Below, piece after piece: positions 18,450 to 30,330 of a stretch of DNA of 42,824 nt. Within the stretch, counting starts at the first letter, position 1; every line of letters starts with the position of its first letter. This DNA comes from Psychrobacter nivimaris (GTDB taxonomy: Bacteria; Pseudomonadota; Gammaproteobacteria; Pseudomonadales; Moraxellaceae). The notes below the pieces were generated by a model that worked only from the letters and a program-made list of their open reading frames with translations, was not told where the DNA came from and searched no databases. A program made the translations under genes and the position numbers. The stretch spans positions 1 through 42,824 of the forward strand of contig NZ_VZIZ01000005.1 of NCBI RefSeq assembly GCF_009812035.1. The letters run 5' to 3'.

Positions 18450-18830
18450 TCATGTTGATTTCATCAAATAATTAAGCTGTGAAACATAGCTAGTATAGTC
18501 TCGATAGACACCCAAACTCTGGAGGTTATTATTTGATACATCAGTAAAAGATATGTATTGATAGCTATAGCAAGCTAAGGGTAAGGGTACAAAGTCTATA
18601 CCGTGCCCACCTAAAGGGTGACACCTGCTAAGACGTTTTAACAACAACCAACCACCCTTACGGGTGCCATGCCATGTTAAAGCTTGTTTGCCATAATTTG
18701 AGCATGTTGGATAATAGCGACAACGAGCAGGTATTATAGGACTAACTATTTTTTGATAAAAAACAATCAAATTAAAAAATACTTTATAGAAAATTTTATT
18801 TATATTTTTTATTTTTAATAAAATATTCAT
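18450..18830 (-). CDS. yidD: Membrane protein insertion efficiency factor YidD
   Basis: YidD is a small membrane-associated protein that helps YidC-dependent insertion. The family core is clear at about 30-80: a hydrophobic amphipathic start, [46 protein letters not shown]. After it come about 45 residues without recognisable motif. The 5' part is extremely AT-rich and Lys/Asn/Ile-rich, unlike the rest of the gene. It starts one base after the rnpA stop, so translation is probably coupled. Confidence 0.93.
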   Translation of the reverse strand: MNILLKIKNINKIFYKVFFNLIVFYQKIVSPIIPARCRYYPTCSNYGKQALTWHGTRKGGWLLLKRLSRCHPLGGHGIDFVPLPLACYSYQYISFTDVSNNNLQSLGVYRDYTSYVSQLNYLMKST

Positions 18831-18831
18831 T

Positions 18832-19203
18832 TTATTTTTTTTCTATTTTCTTAAATATATTAATTATTTGATTTTTTATTTCTTTATTATCTATATCTTT
18901 AGTAGATTTTTTGACAATAAAAACAATATCTTTATTTTCCATTTTAAAAGCTTTCGTACGGAACTCTTCACGCACATATCTTTTGATCAGATTACGAGCG
19001 ACAGCAGTAGGTACTTTACGCTTAGTAACAGCCATACCGACTCGCGGCTGTGCATGCTCGTTAGCACGTACAAAAGCCATTAAATGACTCTGATGAATCT
19101 TGCGCTCAGGTGCGTCAAATACCTCACGAAAGGCTGCAGGAGTAAGCAGGCGTTGCTGTTTAGTGAAACTAGCTGCAGGTGTATCTGATAGAGTATTGGA
19201 CAT
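18832..19203 (-). CDS. rnpA: Ribonuclease P protein component RnpA
   Basis: RnpA binds the RNase P RNA and aids 5' maturation of pre-tRNAs. The start region [17 protein letters not shown], the [19 protein letters not shown] stretch and [10 protein letters not shown] identify it at 123 aa. The usual RNR motif reads RNLIKR here, so the second arginine is replaced by leucine. The last 40 codons are almost pure A/T and encode a Lys/Ile/Asn-rich tail. It is preceded by a terminator-like hairpin after rpmH and directly abuts yidD. Confidence 0.94.
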   Translation of the reverse strand: MSNTLSDTPAASFTKQQRLLTPAAFREVFDAPERKIHQSHLMAFVRANEHAQPRVGMAVTKRKVPTAVARNLIKRYVREEFRTKAFKMENKDIVFIVKKSTKDIDNKEIKNQIINIFKKIEKK

Positions 19204-19258
19204 AGTACAACCTAGTAGAATAACGATAGGAGAAATAATAACAAATTATAGAGACAAA

Positions 19259-19282
19259 AAAAGCGCCGATGTAGGCGCTTTT
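19259..19282 (-). terminator. Terminator or attenuator between rpmH and rnpA
   Basis: AAAAGCGCC (19259-19267) pairs with GGCGCTTTT (19274-19282) across a 6-nt loop, followed on the minus strand by seven T. It lies about 100 bp after rpmH and 56 bp before rnpA, so it should reduce read-through and explain higher rpmH than rnpA expression. Confidence 0.78.
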
Positions 19283-19382
19283 AATATATGGCTAAGTGTC
19301 AGTTGTGATGATTGACTATCGCAATCTATAAACAATAAGAACACAACAAGCACTATTAGCCATGCTTATCGCAATCTACTGA

Positions 19383-19517
19383 TTATACAGTAAGGCGATG
19401 ACGTCCTTTAGCGCGGCGACGAGCTAAGACCTGACGGCCTTTTTTAGTTGCCATACGAGCACGGAAACCGTGAGTACGTTTACGCTTGATCACGCTTGGT
19501 TGGAATGTACGTTTCAT
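19383..19517 (-). CDS. rpmH: 50S ribosomal protein L34
   Basis: The 44-aa basic protein starts [18 protein letters not shown] and ends [12 protein letters not shown], which is unmistakable L34 of the large ribosomal subunit. The stop is TAA at 19383-19385 and the start the ATG at 19515-19517, preceded by a good AGGTGA ribosome-binding site. It is the first gene leftward from oriC and has a strong promoter of its own. Confidence 0.98.
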   Translation of the reverse strand: MKRTFQPSVIKRKRTHGFRARMATKKGRQVLARRRAKGRHRLTV

Positions 19518-19561
19518 AACTCACCTATCAAAATAATGGACTAAATTCGTAATAACGGAGG

Positions 19562-19590
19562 ATTATACCATTCAGTATAGTTTTGGTCAA
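19562..19590 (-). promoter_or_regulatory. Strong promoter of rpmH
   Basis: On the minus strand TTGACC (19585-19590) is followed after exactly 17 bp by a perfect TATAAT (19562-19567). Predicted start near 19555 gives a leader of about 38 nt before rpmH, as expected for a highly expressed ribosomal gene. Confidence 0.85.
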
Positions 19591-19679
19591 TAAACTAATT
19601 TGCTTTGTCCCTAAATAGGAAATACCTCATACGAACTTAGTAGAGATATTTCCTTAAAAACTTATTTCTAGTAATCAAA

Positions 19680-20000
19680 TTTTATAGTTATATATTCTAT
19701 GATTTACAAGGTTATCCACAGCTAGACTGAAATACTATAATAATAATTAATTAATATAAATATAGTATTGTTATTGTTGGGACCATGATTATCTGTGGTT
19801 AAGTCCATTTTCCTTTTTATTATCAAATTACTAGACTATGGGTAAGCCTGTGGATAAGCTGTGGGTTAAATATGGATAACTAGTTTATAAAAGTTATACA
19901 CAAAATTATCCACAGTCTTATCCACAAAAAACGAGGTTTTATCCACAGGGTATCTGTGTTAAATTAGGCGCTACTTGATATACACCTTCGTATAGGGTGC
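19680..20000. other. Chromosomal replication origin oriC
   Basis: The 590-bp rpmH-dnaA gap holds five perfect DnaA boxes: 19712-19720 (+), 19849-19857 (-), 19906-19914 (+), 19918-19926 (+) and 19939-19947 (+), plus TTATACACA at 19894-19902 and TATGGATAA at 19871-19879. Three perfect boxes and the variant are packed into 54 bp, all in one orientation. An AT-only region at about 19731-19769, framed by the inverted repeat AATACTATA/TATAGTATT, is the likely unwinding element and lies between the first box and the cluster. Position next to dnaA and divergent gene orientation agree. The gap between about 20000 and the dnaA ATG carries the dnaA leader; no clear -35/-10 pair was found there. Confidence 0.92.
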
Positions 20001-20107
20001 TAGTACGAACTCTTTGGTTAATTGTTACGTGTAATATCGAGGCTTAGGTAGCAAGTTATATTGCTAAAAAATAACTATTATTTCAGATCACAAGGTCAGT
20101 ACTTTTC

Positions 20108-21547
20108 ATGATAGACACAGCAAATATTTGGGATAAATGTCTAAACGATTTGCGTTACAACGTCAAAGACAACGTGTTTACTATGTGGCTGAGACCTCTG
20201 TCAGCCCATCAAGAAGCGCAAACTTTGATTATTCTTGCTCCCAATGATTATTTTGTGACGTATATCAAGAAGAATCATCTTCAAGATATTCAGCAGTTGG
20301 TGACCAAACACAGTCAAGGTAGTATTGAAGAGGTCGTCGTACGTGTTGATAATGCTGGCCGCAATGCAGAAGATAATAGTCAATCAGGTTCTTTGTTTAT
20401 AGAAGACGAGGTCTCCCCTACCCCATTCGAACATAAATTTGAATCTATTCATCATAACAACGCAAAAGCAGATATCGACGCGAACATGCGTCATAATGAG
20501 CCAGTTGAGTCTGCTGATACAAAATCATTAAGCTACCTGAACCCCGAATTTACTTTTGAAACCTTTGTTACAGGTAAGTCCAATAACTTGGCTTACAAGG
20601 CTTGTTATGAACTTGGTAAGCGCCAATCGAAAAATCGTCATAATCCTTTATTTATATACGGTCCTTCTGGATTGGGAAAAACGCATTTAATGCATTCTGT
20701 AGCTCATCGCTATTTAAAAAATAATCAAAGTTTTTATTATTTCACTTCTGAAAAATTTATAAATCAATTAGTTTATTCCTTAAGAAATAATAAAATAGAA
20801 GATTTTAAAAAGAAAATAAAAAAAGTAGATTTGTTAATTGTAGATGATATTCATGTATTGGCAGGAAAGACTAAAAGTAGTAATGAGTTTCTAACATTAT
20901 TTGCAGATTTTACTAGTGGTGATAAACAACTTATTTTAGCCTCTGATCGACATCCCTCCCAAATGACAGAATTTGATGAACGATTTAGATCACGGTTTTC
21001 TTGGGGGTTAACAGTCGCTGTTGATCCTCCTGAGATTGATACTCGAGTACAAATTCTGCAGAAAAAAGCAGCCTCCTACGGTATGGTATTACCAAAGGAA
21101 TGTGCGCTATTCATTGCGCAAAATGTGGTGTCTAATGTCAGACGTTTAGAAGGTGCCCTAAATCAGGTGTTTGCCAATGCTAACTTAACAGGGGCACAGA
21201 TTACCCTTGAGATGGTGCAATACGCACTAAAAGACATCGTTGCGATGCGTGTGCAGGCAGTGAATATGGATAACATCCGTAAGGTAGTGGCTGAGTACTA
21301 TGATGTCACGGTCAAAGATATTATGGGGCGCAAACGTACGCGTAGTATTGCAAGACCACGTCAAATAGCGATGGCTTTGTCGCGTGAATTAACAGGCGAT
21401 AGCTTCCCTGAAATTGGTCAGTCGTTCGGTGGACGCGACCATACGACGGTGATGCATGCTTGTGATAAAGTAAATGAGTTGAGAGCAGCAGATCCTGCAT
21501 TTGATAAGGATTATAAAACCCTAGCTCTGATGTTACAGGCAGGATAA
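20108..21547 (+). CDS. dnaA: Chromosomal replication initiator DnaA
   Basis: DnaA binds the boxes in oriC, oligomerises with ATP and opens the duplex. Order of domains: DnaB/DiaA-interacting domain I (1-85), variable acidic linker II (86-140), AAA+ domain III with Walker A GPSGLGKT at 185-192 and Walker B LLIVDDI at 242-248, and C-terminal DNA-binding domain IV with GRDHTTVMHACDKV. The length of 479 aa is normal. The first gene of dnaA-dnaN-recF-gyrB on the plus strand; dnaN begins 160 bp later. The coding stretch 20690-20960 is far more AT-rich than the rest although the protein is conserved. Confidence 0.98.
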   Translation: MIDTANIWDKCLNDLRYNVKDNVFTMWLRPLSAHQEAQTLIILAPNDYFVTYIKKNHLQDIQQLVTKHSQGSIEEVVVRVDNAGRNAEDNSQSGSLFIEDEVSPTPFEHKFESIHHNNAKADIDANMRHNEPVESADTKSLSYLNPEFTFETFVTGKSNNLAYKACYELGKRQSKNRHNPLFIYGPSGLGKTHLMHSVAHRYLKNNQSFYYFTSEKFINQLVYSLRNNKIEDFKKKIKKVDLLIVDDIHVLAGKTKSSNEFLTLFADFTSGDKQLILASDRHPSQMTEFDERFRSRFSWGLTVAVDPPEIDTRVQILQKKAASYGMVLPKECALFIAQNVVSNVRRLEGALNQVFANANLTGAQITLEMVQYALKDIVAMRVQAVNMDNIRKVVAEYYDVTVKDIMGRKRTRSIARPRQIAMALSRELTGDSFPEIGQSFGGRDHTTVMHACDKVNELRAADPAFDKDYKTLALMLQAG

Positions 21548-21707
21548 AAGCGCTAGATATCGTTGTATTCTAGTAGATACAGATGGTTTATAATATCGAA
21601 AATATAAGTCCACAGATGCTTTGTAGATTATCGTCAGCAGACAAGGTATTATTAAGTTATTACGATAAATATTTATAAAAAAATCATTCAAATAAGAGTA
21701 ATTAAGC

Positions 21708-22883
21708 ATGCAATTATCGATCAATCGAGAATCGTTACTAAAAGCTATCAACTTGATCGCCAAAGCCGCTGATAAACGCCACAATATGGTTATATTGGGT
21801 AATATCAAGCTACAGCTATCAGAATCTGAGCTTATCTTAACAGCGTCAGATTTAGAGGTAGAGCTGACATCGACATTGAAATTGCCTGCTGGTGCTTGTG
21901 TAGAAGCAGGTACAACGACACTTCCTGCAACCAAGCTAAAAGATATTTGTAAATCGCTACCTGCACAGGCTCAAGTTAATCTAGCAACTCAAGCAAATGA
22001 GCGTTGCTTATTAACTAGTGGTAAGAGTCGTTTTACATTAGGAACATTGCCAAGCGAAGACTATCCGAGCTTGGGTAACCCTGAGAATATCACACCTCTG
22101 ACTATCAGCCGTAATCGTCTGACAGATTTGATTCACAAAACGCAGTTTGCGATGGCGATTCAAGATGTACGCTATTACTTAACAGGTATGTTGTTTGACG
22201 TTTCACAGCAGCAACTGACAACGGTAGCAACAGATGGCCATAGATTGGCATTAGCCCGTAGTGTTATCAATGTAAGCGCAGATCTCAATATGCAGGCTAT
22301 CTTGCCACGTAAGGCAGTGATCGAACTTGAGCGTCTAGCTTCTGAGCTTGGTAAAATGTTGGGTGATCAGGACAACGCAGTTACCCTAAGTTTTGGCCGA
22401 GAGTTTTTACAAGTAAGTTTGCCGTTTGGTGATGTAGATAGTGCAGGGCAAGTTAGCCAAGATCTAATGGTGACGTTTACCGCACGTTTAATTGATGGTA
22501 AGTTCCCTGATTATCGCCGTGTGATGCCGAGCAATACTGATAAATTGGCTTTATTCAGTCAAGAAAAAATGACAGACGTACTACGTCGTGTTGCCATCTT
22601 GAGTAATGAAAAATCTCGTGGTGTGGTCTTTAATTTTGCTAGCGATGGTATGGTCGAAGTACGTGCTAATAATGCTGAGCAGGATGAAGCAGTCGAGATG
22701 ATACAAGCTAAGTATCAAGGTGAGCCGATGGAGCTGTCGTTTAATGCTGCGTATCTGCAAGATGTATTGGGCGTTATCCAAGGCGATTTACAAATGCATA
22801 TGAGCCAATCGAATGCCTCTGTATTGGTCAATCAACTAAATGATGAGTTCCATCAATATGTCATCATGCCAATGCGTATATAG
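21708..22883 (+). CDS. dnaN: DNA polymerase III beta clamp DnaN
   Basis: DnaN forms the ring-shaped sliding clamp that tethers polymerase III and other partners to DNA. It begins MQLSINRESLLKAINLIAKA and ends QYVIMPMRI, both typical; three repeated clamp domains fill the 391 aa, slightly longer than the usual 366-380. KAADKRHNMVILGNIKL and VATDGHRLALA are conserved. It lies between dnaA and recF in the standard order, with a hairpin just before recF. Confidence 0.97.
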   Translation: MQLSINRESLLKAINLIAKAADKRHNMVILGNIKLQLSESELILTASDLEVELTSTLKLPAGACVEAGTTTLPATKLKDICKSLPAQAQVNLATQANERCLLTSGKSRFTLGTLPSEDYPSLGNPENITPLTISRNRLTDLIHKTQFAMAIQDVRYYLTGMLFDVSQQQLTTVATDGHRLALARSVINVSADLNMQAILPRKAVIELERLASELGKMLGDQDNAVTLSFGREFLQVSLPFGDVDSAGQVSQDLMVTFTARLIDGKFPDYRRVMPSNTDKLALFSQEKMTDVLRRVAILSNEKSRGVVFNFASDGMVEVRANNAEQDEAVEMIQAKYQGEPMELSFNAAYLQDVLGVIQGDLQMHMSQSNASVLVNQLNDEFHQYVIMPMRI

Positions 22884-22980
22884 TGTTTTTTTTCTTTAGA
22901 GACAAACAAAATTGAATAGAAATAGTACGTTTTAAAGAACTTTGTTTTTAGTACTGAATATTAATTTTTAATAAACTTTT

Positions 22981-22999
22981 GCCTGCTAGATTAGCAGGC
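22981..22999 (+). terminator. Hairpin between dnaN and recF
   Basis: GCCTGCTA (22981-22988) and TAGCAGGC (22992-22999) form a perfect 8-bp stem with a 3-nt loop, followed by TTTAAT. The T-tract is short, so partial termination ahead of recF is more likely than a full stop. The recF start is only 24 bp downstream. Confidence 0.6.
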
Positions 23000-23022
23000 T
23001 TTAATGGGCGGCTATCGATACC

Positions 23023-24234
23023 ATGATTGAACGTCTACAAATATCCCATCTTAGAAACCTTACTAAAATTAGTTTAGAGCCTGCTGCCTGCAACATAATT
23101 ATTGGTGCAAATGGCAGTGGTAAAACCTCGTTGCTCGAATCTATATTCTTGTTATCAAGAGGTAAGAGCTTTCGTCATCACCAGCCAAAACGTTATATCC
23201 AACATCATCAAAATAACACGACTGTTCATGCTAAGCTCAATGATAGCCGTACTTTAGCTATTCAAAAGCAAGCAGATGCTACGACTATACTACGTCTCAA
23301 TCAAACCACTGTTTACAACCAGAGTATCTTAACAGAGCAGCTACCTACGTTGCTGATAGATCCATCGACGATGGATATGTTGGAGCAGGGAAGTGCGAGC
23401 CGTCGACAGCTGTTAGATTGGTTGGTGTTTCACATGAAACAAGGGTTTCATCCACAATGGATGGCTTATCAACGCCTACTGAAACAGCGCAATAGTTTGC
23501 TAAAGAGGACTCGTCATTTAACCCAAGTACAGCTTTCTGAGCTGAAATCATGGGATAAAGGGTTGAGCAACCACGCTGCCTTGATTCATCATTATCGCGA
23601 GCAAGTATTTACTGAATGGCAGCCTTATTTTGCCAAGAGCATCGTACAGCTATTGCCTTCTTACGCTGAGCAACTGAGCCTAAGCTATAACGCTGGTTAT
23701 GACACCAGTGTCGCGCTAGATGTGCAGCTTAATGAGCGGTTAGAGCAGGATTTGCAATTGGGATATACTCGTATAGGCAATCATCGTGCTGATATTCATG
23801 TGCATTGGCGTTCTGATGAGTCTATAAGTGATCAAACGACAGATGCGAGAACAGCAGCTTCAGTAAATAGTATCCAAACCAAATTACCGACTTTAAAAGA
23901 GCAAGCAGCAAACGTATTGTCTCGCGGTGAAAAGAAACTGCTCATTACTTCACTGCGCTTATCGCAACTACCACTGTTGCTAAACGATAGAGAGCGCAGT
24001 GACTCACTCAATGATGATTTATCATCGAGAGCGACACCTGTTGTGCTTCTAGATGATATCACTGCAGAATTAGATGATAGAGCTATAGAAATACTGCTAT
24101 CGACCCTAGCTAAACTCCCTTGCCAAGTATTTATGACCAGTCTGGCAGACGATATTTTACCTTTAGTTCATGAACTTTGGCTACAACCGAATACGTTTCA
24201 CGTGAAACAAGGAAAAATCTCATTTACTAACTAA
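23023..24234 (+). CDS. recF: DNA replication/repair protein RecF
   Basis: RecF, an SMC-like ATPase, helps load RecA at single-strand gaps. Walker A GANGSGKTS is near residue 30, the LSRGEKKLLITSLRL signature near 305, and Walker B PVVLLDDITAELD near 342. At 403 aa it is longer than most RecF (about 360), with an extra polar stretch near 265-295 and another around 325-340. The gene contains two parS-type palindromes that encode FHMKQ and FHVKQ. It sits in the dnaA-dnaN-recF-gyrB order and is followed by a 505-bp gap. Confidence 0.96.
   Translation: MIERLQISHLRNLTKISLEPAACNIIIGANGSGKTSLLESIFLLSRGKSFRHHQPKRYIQHHQNNTTVHAKLNDSRTLAIQKQADATTILRLNQTTVYNQSILTEQLPTLLIDPSTMDMLEQGSASRRQLLDWLVFHMKQGFHPQWMAYQRLLKQRNSLLKRTRHLTQVQLSELKSWDKGLSNHAALIHHYREQVFTEWQPYFAKSIVQLLPSYAEQLSLSYNAGYDTSVALDVQLNERLEQDLQLGYTRIGNHRADIHVHWRSDESISDQTTDARTAASVNSIQTKLPTLKEQAANVLSRGEKKLLITSLRLSQLPLLLNDRERSDSLNDDLSSRATPVVLLDDITAELDDRAIEILLSTLAKLPCQVFMTSLADDILPLVHELWLQPNTFHVKQGKISFTN
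23426..23441. promoter_or_regulatory. parS-like site (15/16) inside recF
   Basis: TGTTTCACATGAAACA, one base off the parS consensus, lies in the middle of recF, 3.5 kb from oriC. Confidence 0.55.
24194..24209. promoter_or_regulatory. parS site (15/16) at the end of recF
   Basis: CGTTTCACGTGAAACA keeps the full 14-bp core GTTTCACGTGAAAC, with only the first flanking base different. It falls in the C-terminal codons of recF, beyond the conserved ATPase motifs. Confidence 0.78.
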
Positions 24235-27361
<3,127 letters not shown>

Positions 27362-27390
27362 ATTTAAAATTGGTTACTGACAATTTATAA

Positions 27391-27423
27391 AAATACCGCT
27401 TTAATATTCAAGGCGGTATTTTT
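27391..27423 (+). terminator. gyrB terminator, T-tract running into parS
   Basis: AAATACCGC (27391-27399) pairs with GCGGTATTT (27413-27421), extended by further pairs inside. The T-tract ends in the first bases of the parS palindrome at 27423. Confidence 0.82.
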
Positions 27424-27438
27424 GTTTCACGTGAAACT
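27423..27438. promoter_or_regulatory. parS site (15/16) after the gyrB terminator
   Basis: TGTTTCACGTGAAACT contains the full 14-bp core and lies in intergenic DNA directly on the terminator end, about 7.5 kb from oriC. Confidence 0.82.
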
Positions 27439-27487
27439 CATTTGTTAGTGTTGCTATTACCTAATAATTACAATCTGTGGAAATCAA

Positions 27488-28114
27488 ATGATTGAAGTAA
27501 TTTTACTCGCTATTGCTTTAGCGATGGATGCGTTTGCAGTGTCGATAGGGTTGGGTGCTAAGGCTCAAAAATATAGTCATCAATATGTACTGCGCTTGGC
27601 TATTTATGCTGCGCTTTACTTTGGTATCGCTCAGGGGATAATGCCTCTTATTGGATACTTATTAGGTGCGGCAATGTTGGGTTGGCTGGCCGCTGCTGCA
27701 CCTTGGATTGGCGGTACTATATTGATTGCTCTAGGTGGGAAAATGCTTTATGAAGTGTTTACTGCTGATGAGTCAGATACTGACAGTGATGATCTGGACG
27801 TCAATGATGATGCTATTAACACTGATAGTGATACAGTAACAGCCACGAGTAAGCATGGACATATCAATCACCGCACTATGTTTACGTTAGCGGTTGCAAC
27901 CAGTATTGATGCAATGGCGGCAGGGTTTACGCTGAATTTATTGGCACTGAATGCGTGGTTAGCTTGCTTAATTATCGCTGTAGTAACTGCTATATTTGGC
28001 TGGATCGGGGTCTATTTGGGACGTCGCTCAGGCACATGGCTAGAGGATAAAGCTGAAGCATTGGGCGGTATCGTGCTTATTGCAATTGGTCTAAAAGTGA
28101 TGTTTTTTAGCTAA
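27488..28114 (+). CDS. mntP: Putative manganese efflux pump MntP
   Basis: MntP exports Mn2+ across the inner membrane. The 208 aa have six predicted helices and the two conserved halves with acidic residues: [16 protein letters not shown] in helix 1 and [14 protein letters not shown] in helix 4. The loop between them (about residues 97-130) is unusually rich in Asp/Ser/Thr plus a His-containing GHINH, and longer than in E. coli MntP. I found no yybP-ykoY riboswitch in the short upstream gap, which is filled by the gyrB terminator and parS. It has its own terminator. Confidence 0.92.
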   Translation: MIEVILLAIALAMDAFAVSIGLGAKAQKYSHQYVLRLAIYAALYFGIAQGIMPLIGYLLGAAMLGWLAAAAPWIGGTILIALGGKMLYEVFTADESDTDSDDLDVNDDAINTDSDTVTATSKHGHINHRTMFTLAVATSIDAMAAGFTLNLLALNAWLACLIIAVVTAIFGWIGVYLGRRSGTWLEDKAEALGGIVLIAIGLKVMFFS

Positions 28115-28146
28115 TTTATTTAGATTTTTACTGAGTATTTATACAA

Positions 28147-28180
28147 AAGCACCGCTTTGAATATCAAAGCGGTGCTTCTT
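28147..28180 (+). terminator. mntP terminator, ending against parS
   Basis: A perfect 13-bp stem (28147-28159 with 28165-28177) and a 5-nt AATAT loop, with the T-tract CTTTGTTT running straight into the parS at 28181. The sequence closely resembles the gyrB terminator-parS unit 750 bp upstream. Confidence 0.85.
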
Positions 28181-28196
28181 TGTTTCACGTGAAACT
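28181..28196. promoter_or_regulatory. parS site (15/16) after the mntP terminator
   Basis: TGTTTCACGTGAAACT is identical over 16 bp to the site at 27423 and lies three bases after the terminator stem, about 8.3 kb from oriC. Confidence 0.82.
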
Positions 28197-28220
28197 CGAA
28201 TTGACAATTTTGCTTAGTGA

Positions 28221-29258
28221 TTACTCTTCGTCAGTATCAAAACGCCAAGCTAGTACGCGAGTGCTTTTTTGACCTTGGCTCATCTCGATGATACGCATTT
28301 GAGCGACGTTTAGCTGCTTTAATAATAATTGCAATGGCTTAACGTTTTCAGATTTCGACACTAAAGTAGTAAACCAGCCAACGTGTTCTGCAAAGCTCTG
28401 ACTTTCTTTTGCCATCTTGGTCAGGAAGGCAATCTCGCCACCTTCACTCCATAGCTCTTTATGCTGACCACCGAAGTTTAGGTTTTGCGCAGCGTTGCCT
28501 GATTTGGTTGAGCTACGGCTGATTTGCTCGCTTTCATTTTTACCACGATGACGCTGCAAGTTGTGTTGCTTGCGACTATTGGCTTCCATCGCTTCTTCTA
28601 ATGAAGCATGAAACGGAGGGTTACAAACCACGACATCAAAATAATCTTGACGACCAATGATGTTTTTAAAGATAAACTTAGGCTCAGGCTGCAGCTTTAC
28701 TTTGACCGCACTCTTTAGTTTTGGATTAGCTTCACAAATCAGCGCTGCGGTGTTGACTGAGATAGGGTCAATGTCACTTGCTGTAAAGCGCCAGCCATAG
28801 CTTTGACTACCAACGATAGGGTAGATAGCACTGGCACCAGTACCGATATCAAGGGCGTGAATTTCTTTACCCGTTGGCGGTGTGTTATCGGCGTTTACGT
28901 GAGTGGTTTGCGCCAGTAAATCCGCGATATAGTGAATATAGTCGGCACGTCCAGGAATAGGCGGACATAGATAACCTTCAGGAATGTCCCAAAATTTAAC
29001 CCCGTAATAGTTCGCCAACAGTGCTTTATTTAGCACGCGAACAGCCTGATGATCCGAGAAGTTAATCGTCGACTCACCTTTAGGGTTGGTAATGGTGTGG
29101 TCAGCAAGCTCTGGTAAGGCGCGAGTCAGTATTGCAAAGTCATAACGACCTTGGTGCGGGTTGCGTGGGTGCAGCTGACCGAGTTTTTTCGCGGTCGCAG
29201 GAGATCTATTTCTGTGTTTACTATTTGCAGGGTTACGGGTCATGGGCTTACTTGTCAT
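28221..29258 (-). CDS. rlmF: 23S rRNA m6A1618 methyltransferase RlmF
   Basis: RlmF methylates adenine 1618 of 23S rRNA using SAM. After a basic N-terminal tail (about 30 residues rich in Lys/Arg), the family signature [13 protein letters not shown] follows; the SAM-binding loop DIGTGAS is at 137-143 and the catalytic NPPF at 213-216. The 345 aa are slightly longer than E. coli RlmF (308), mainly at the N-terminus and a polar segment near 225-265. It is convergent with mntP, sharing the terminator-parS region. Confidence 0.95.
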   Translation of the reverse strand: MTSKPMTRNPANSKHRNRSPATAKKLGQLHPRNPHQGRYDFAILTRALPELADHTITNPKGESTINFSDHQAVRVLNKALLANYYGVKFWDIPEGYLCPPIPGRADYIHYIADLLAQTTHVNADNTPPTGKEIHALDIGTGASAIYPIVGSQSYGWRFTASDIDPISVNTAALICEANPKLKSAVKVKLQPEPKFIFKNIIGRQDYFDVVVCNPPFHASLEEAMEANSRKQHNLQRHRGKNESEQISRSSTKSGNAAQNLNFGGQHKELWSEGGEIAFLTKMAKESQSFAEHVGWFTTLVSKSENVKPLQLLLKQLNVAQMRIIEMSQGQKSTRVLAWRFDTDEE

Positions 29259-29345
29259 AATGTCAGGCTACGATATATGGATATAAGTAACCAGTGTAGC
29301 AGATTTCGCAGGTTGCTAATTGTTTATCCGCGCTTTATCGGTCGC

Positions 29346-30101
29346 TTATCGGTGACGTAATATCAAGTTAAGCCCTAATACGATCATCGCAGTACCCAAT
29401 ACACGGTCGATCCAATGCTCAAACCTTTGGAAGCGTCGATGTACCGCAGGGATAGAGAGTAGCATGACGACCGTACTAAACCACGCCATCTGTAACACCA
29501 TCATCCATACACCATAAATAGCCAATTGCCAAAGCGGGATATCAGGCGACAATACAAGAGTAAAAATAGCTACAAAATAGATAGGCGCTTTTGGGTTAAA
29601 GACATTACAAAGAAATCCGCGACGCAACGTGGCAAAGGTAGATTCGCCATTACTAGACGATTTTTTGATAGTGGCTTCTCTTGTTGTAGGTGTGGTTTGG
29701 CTAGTAAGCGAATCTTGCGAAACGTGAGCGCTTGAACCTACTTGCGGGCCTACTTTTTTTAAAGCATGTGTTTTTTCTAAAAGATGAGCTGTTTCTAAAT
29801 CTGCTGGTTTTTTAGGCTTAGCTTGGATACCTTGCCAACCTAAGTAAATCAGATAGCCACCACCCAACCATTTAATAGTAGTCAATAATGGCTGCGAATG
29901 AGCAATGACAGTCGCCAGTCCTAATACAGAATAGATAATATGGACGGCAAGACCTAGGGTAATACCGAGACTACAAATCAAACCTGTGCGTCGACCTTTT
30001 GCTAATGTCTGCTGCGAGACTAAGACAAAATCAGGGCCAGGTGAGGCCGCAGCTAATAGGTGTACGCTAGTAATGAGCAAAAAACCGTGCCAAAATTCCA
30101 T
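29346..30101 (-). CDS. LysE/RhtB-family amino-acid exporter
   Basis: This membrane protein belongs to the LysE/RhtB translocators that export amino acids such as lysine, threonine or homoserine lactone. The conserved start HLLAAASPGPDFVLVSQQ, the glycine-rich helix GGGYLIYLGWQGI, and NPKAPIYFVAIFTLVL are all present. The longest frame begins at a GTG at 30143; the ATG at 30101 (251 aa) matches the family start and is chosen. A polar loop of about 65 residues between helices 3 and 4 is longer than usual. The substrate cannot be told from sequence. It lies 87 bp upstream of rlmF on the same strand. Confidence 0.88.
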   Translation of the reverse strand: MEFWHGFLLITSVHLLAAASPGPDFVLVSQQTLAKGRRTGLICSLGITLGLAVHIIYSVLGLATVIAHSQPLLTTIKWLGGGYLIYLGWQGIQAKPKKPADLETAHLLEKTHALKKVGPQVGSSAHVSQDSLTSQTTPTTREATIKKSSSNGESTFATLRRGFLCNVFNPKAPIYFVAIFTLVLSPDIPLWQLAIYGVWMMVLQMAWFSTVVMLLSIPAVHRRFQRFEHWIDRVLGTAMIVLGLNLILRHR

Positions 30102-30330
30102 AAAATACTCTGAACCATATTTAGACCTGCAACATAGTTGCACTTATCGTAAATGAGGTCAACTTTTATCGATTTTTGCACTATGCGAGTCATCTCTATT
30201 GCTTGTGTTATAGAACGAGGGTGTCTATATTAAAGGTGACTTATCGCTCAATTTCTATAGATAAATTATTGAGATTCGACTATATAACCACTCATTATAT
30301 GCCAATGATTACTTTAACAAGGATGGAACC

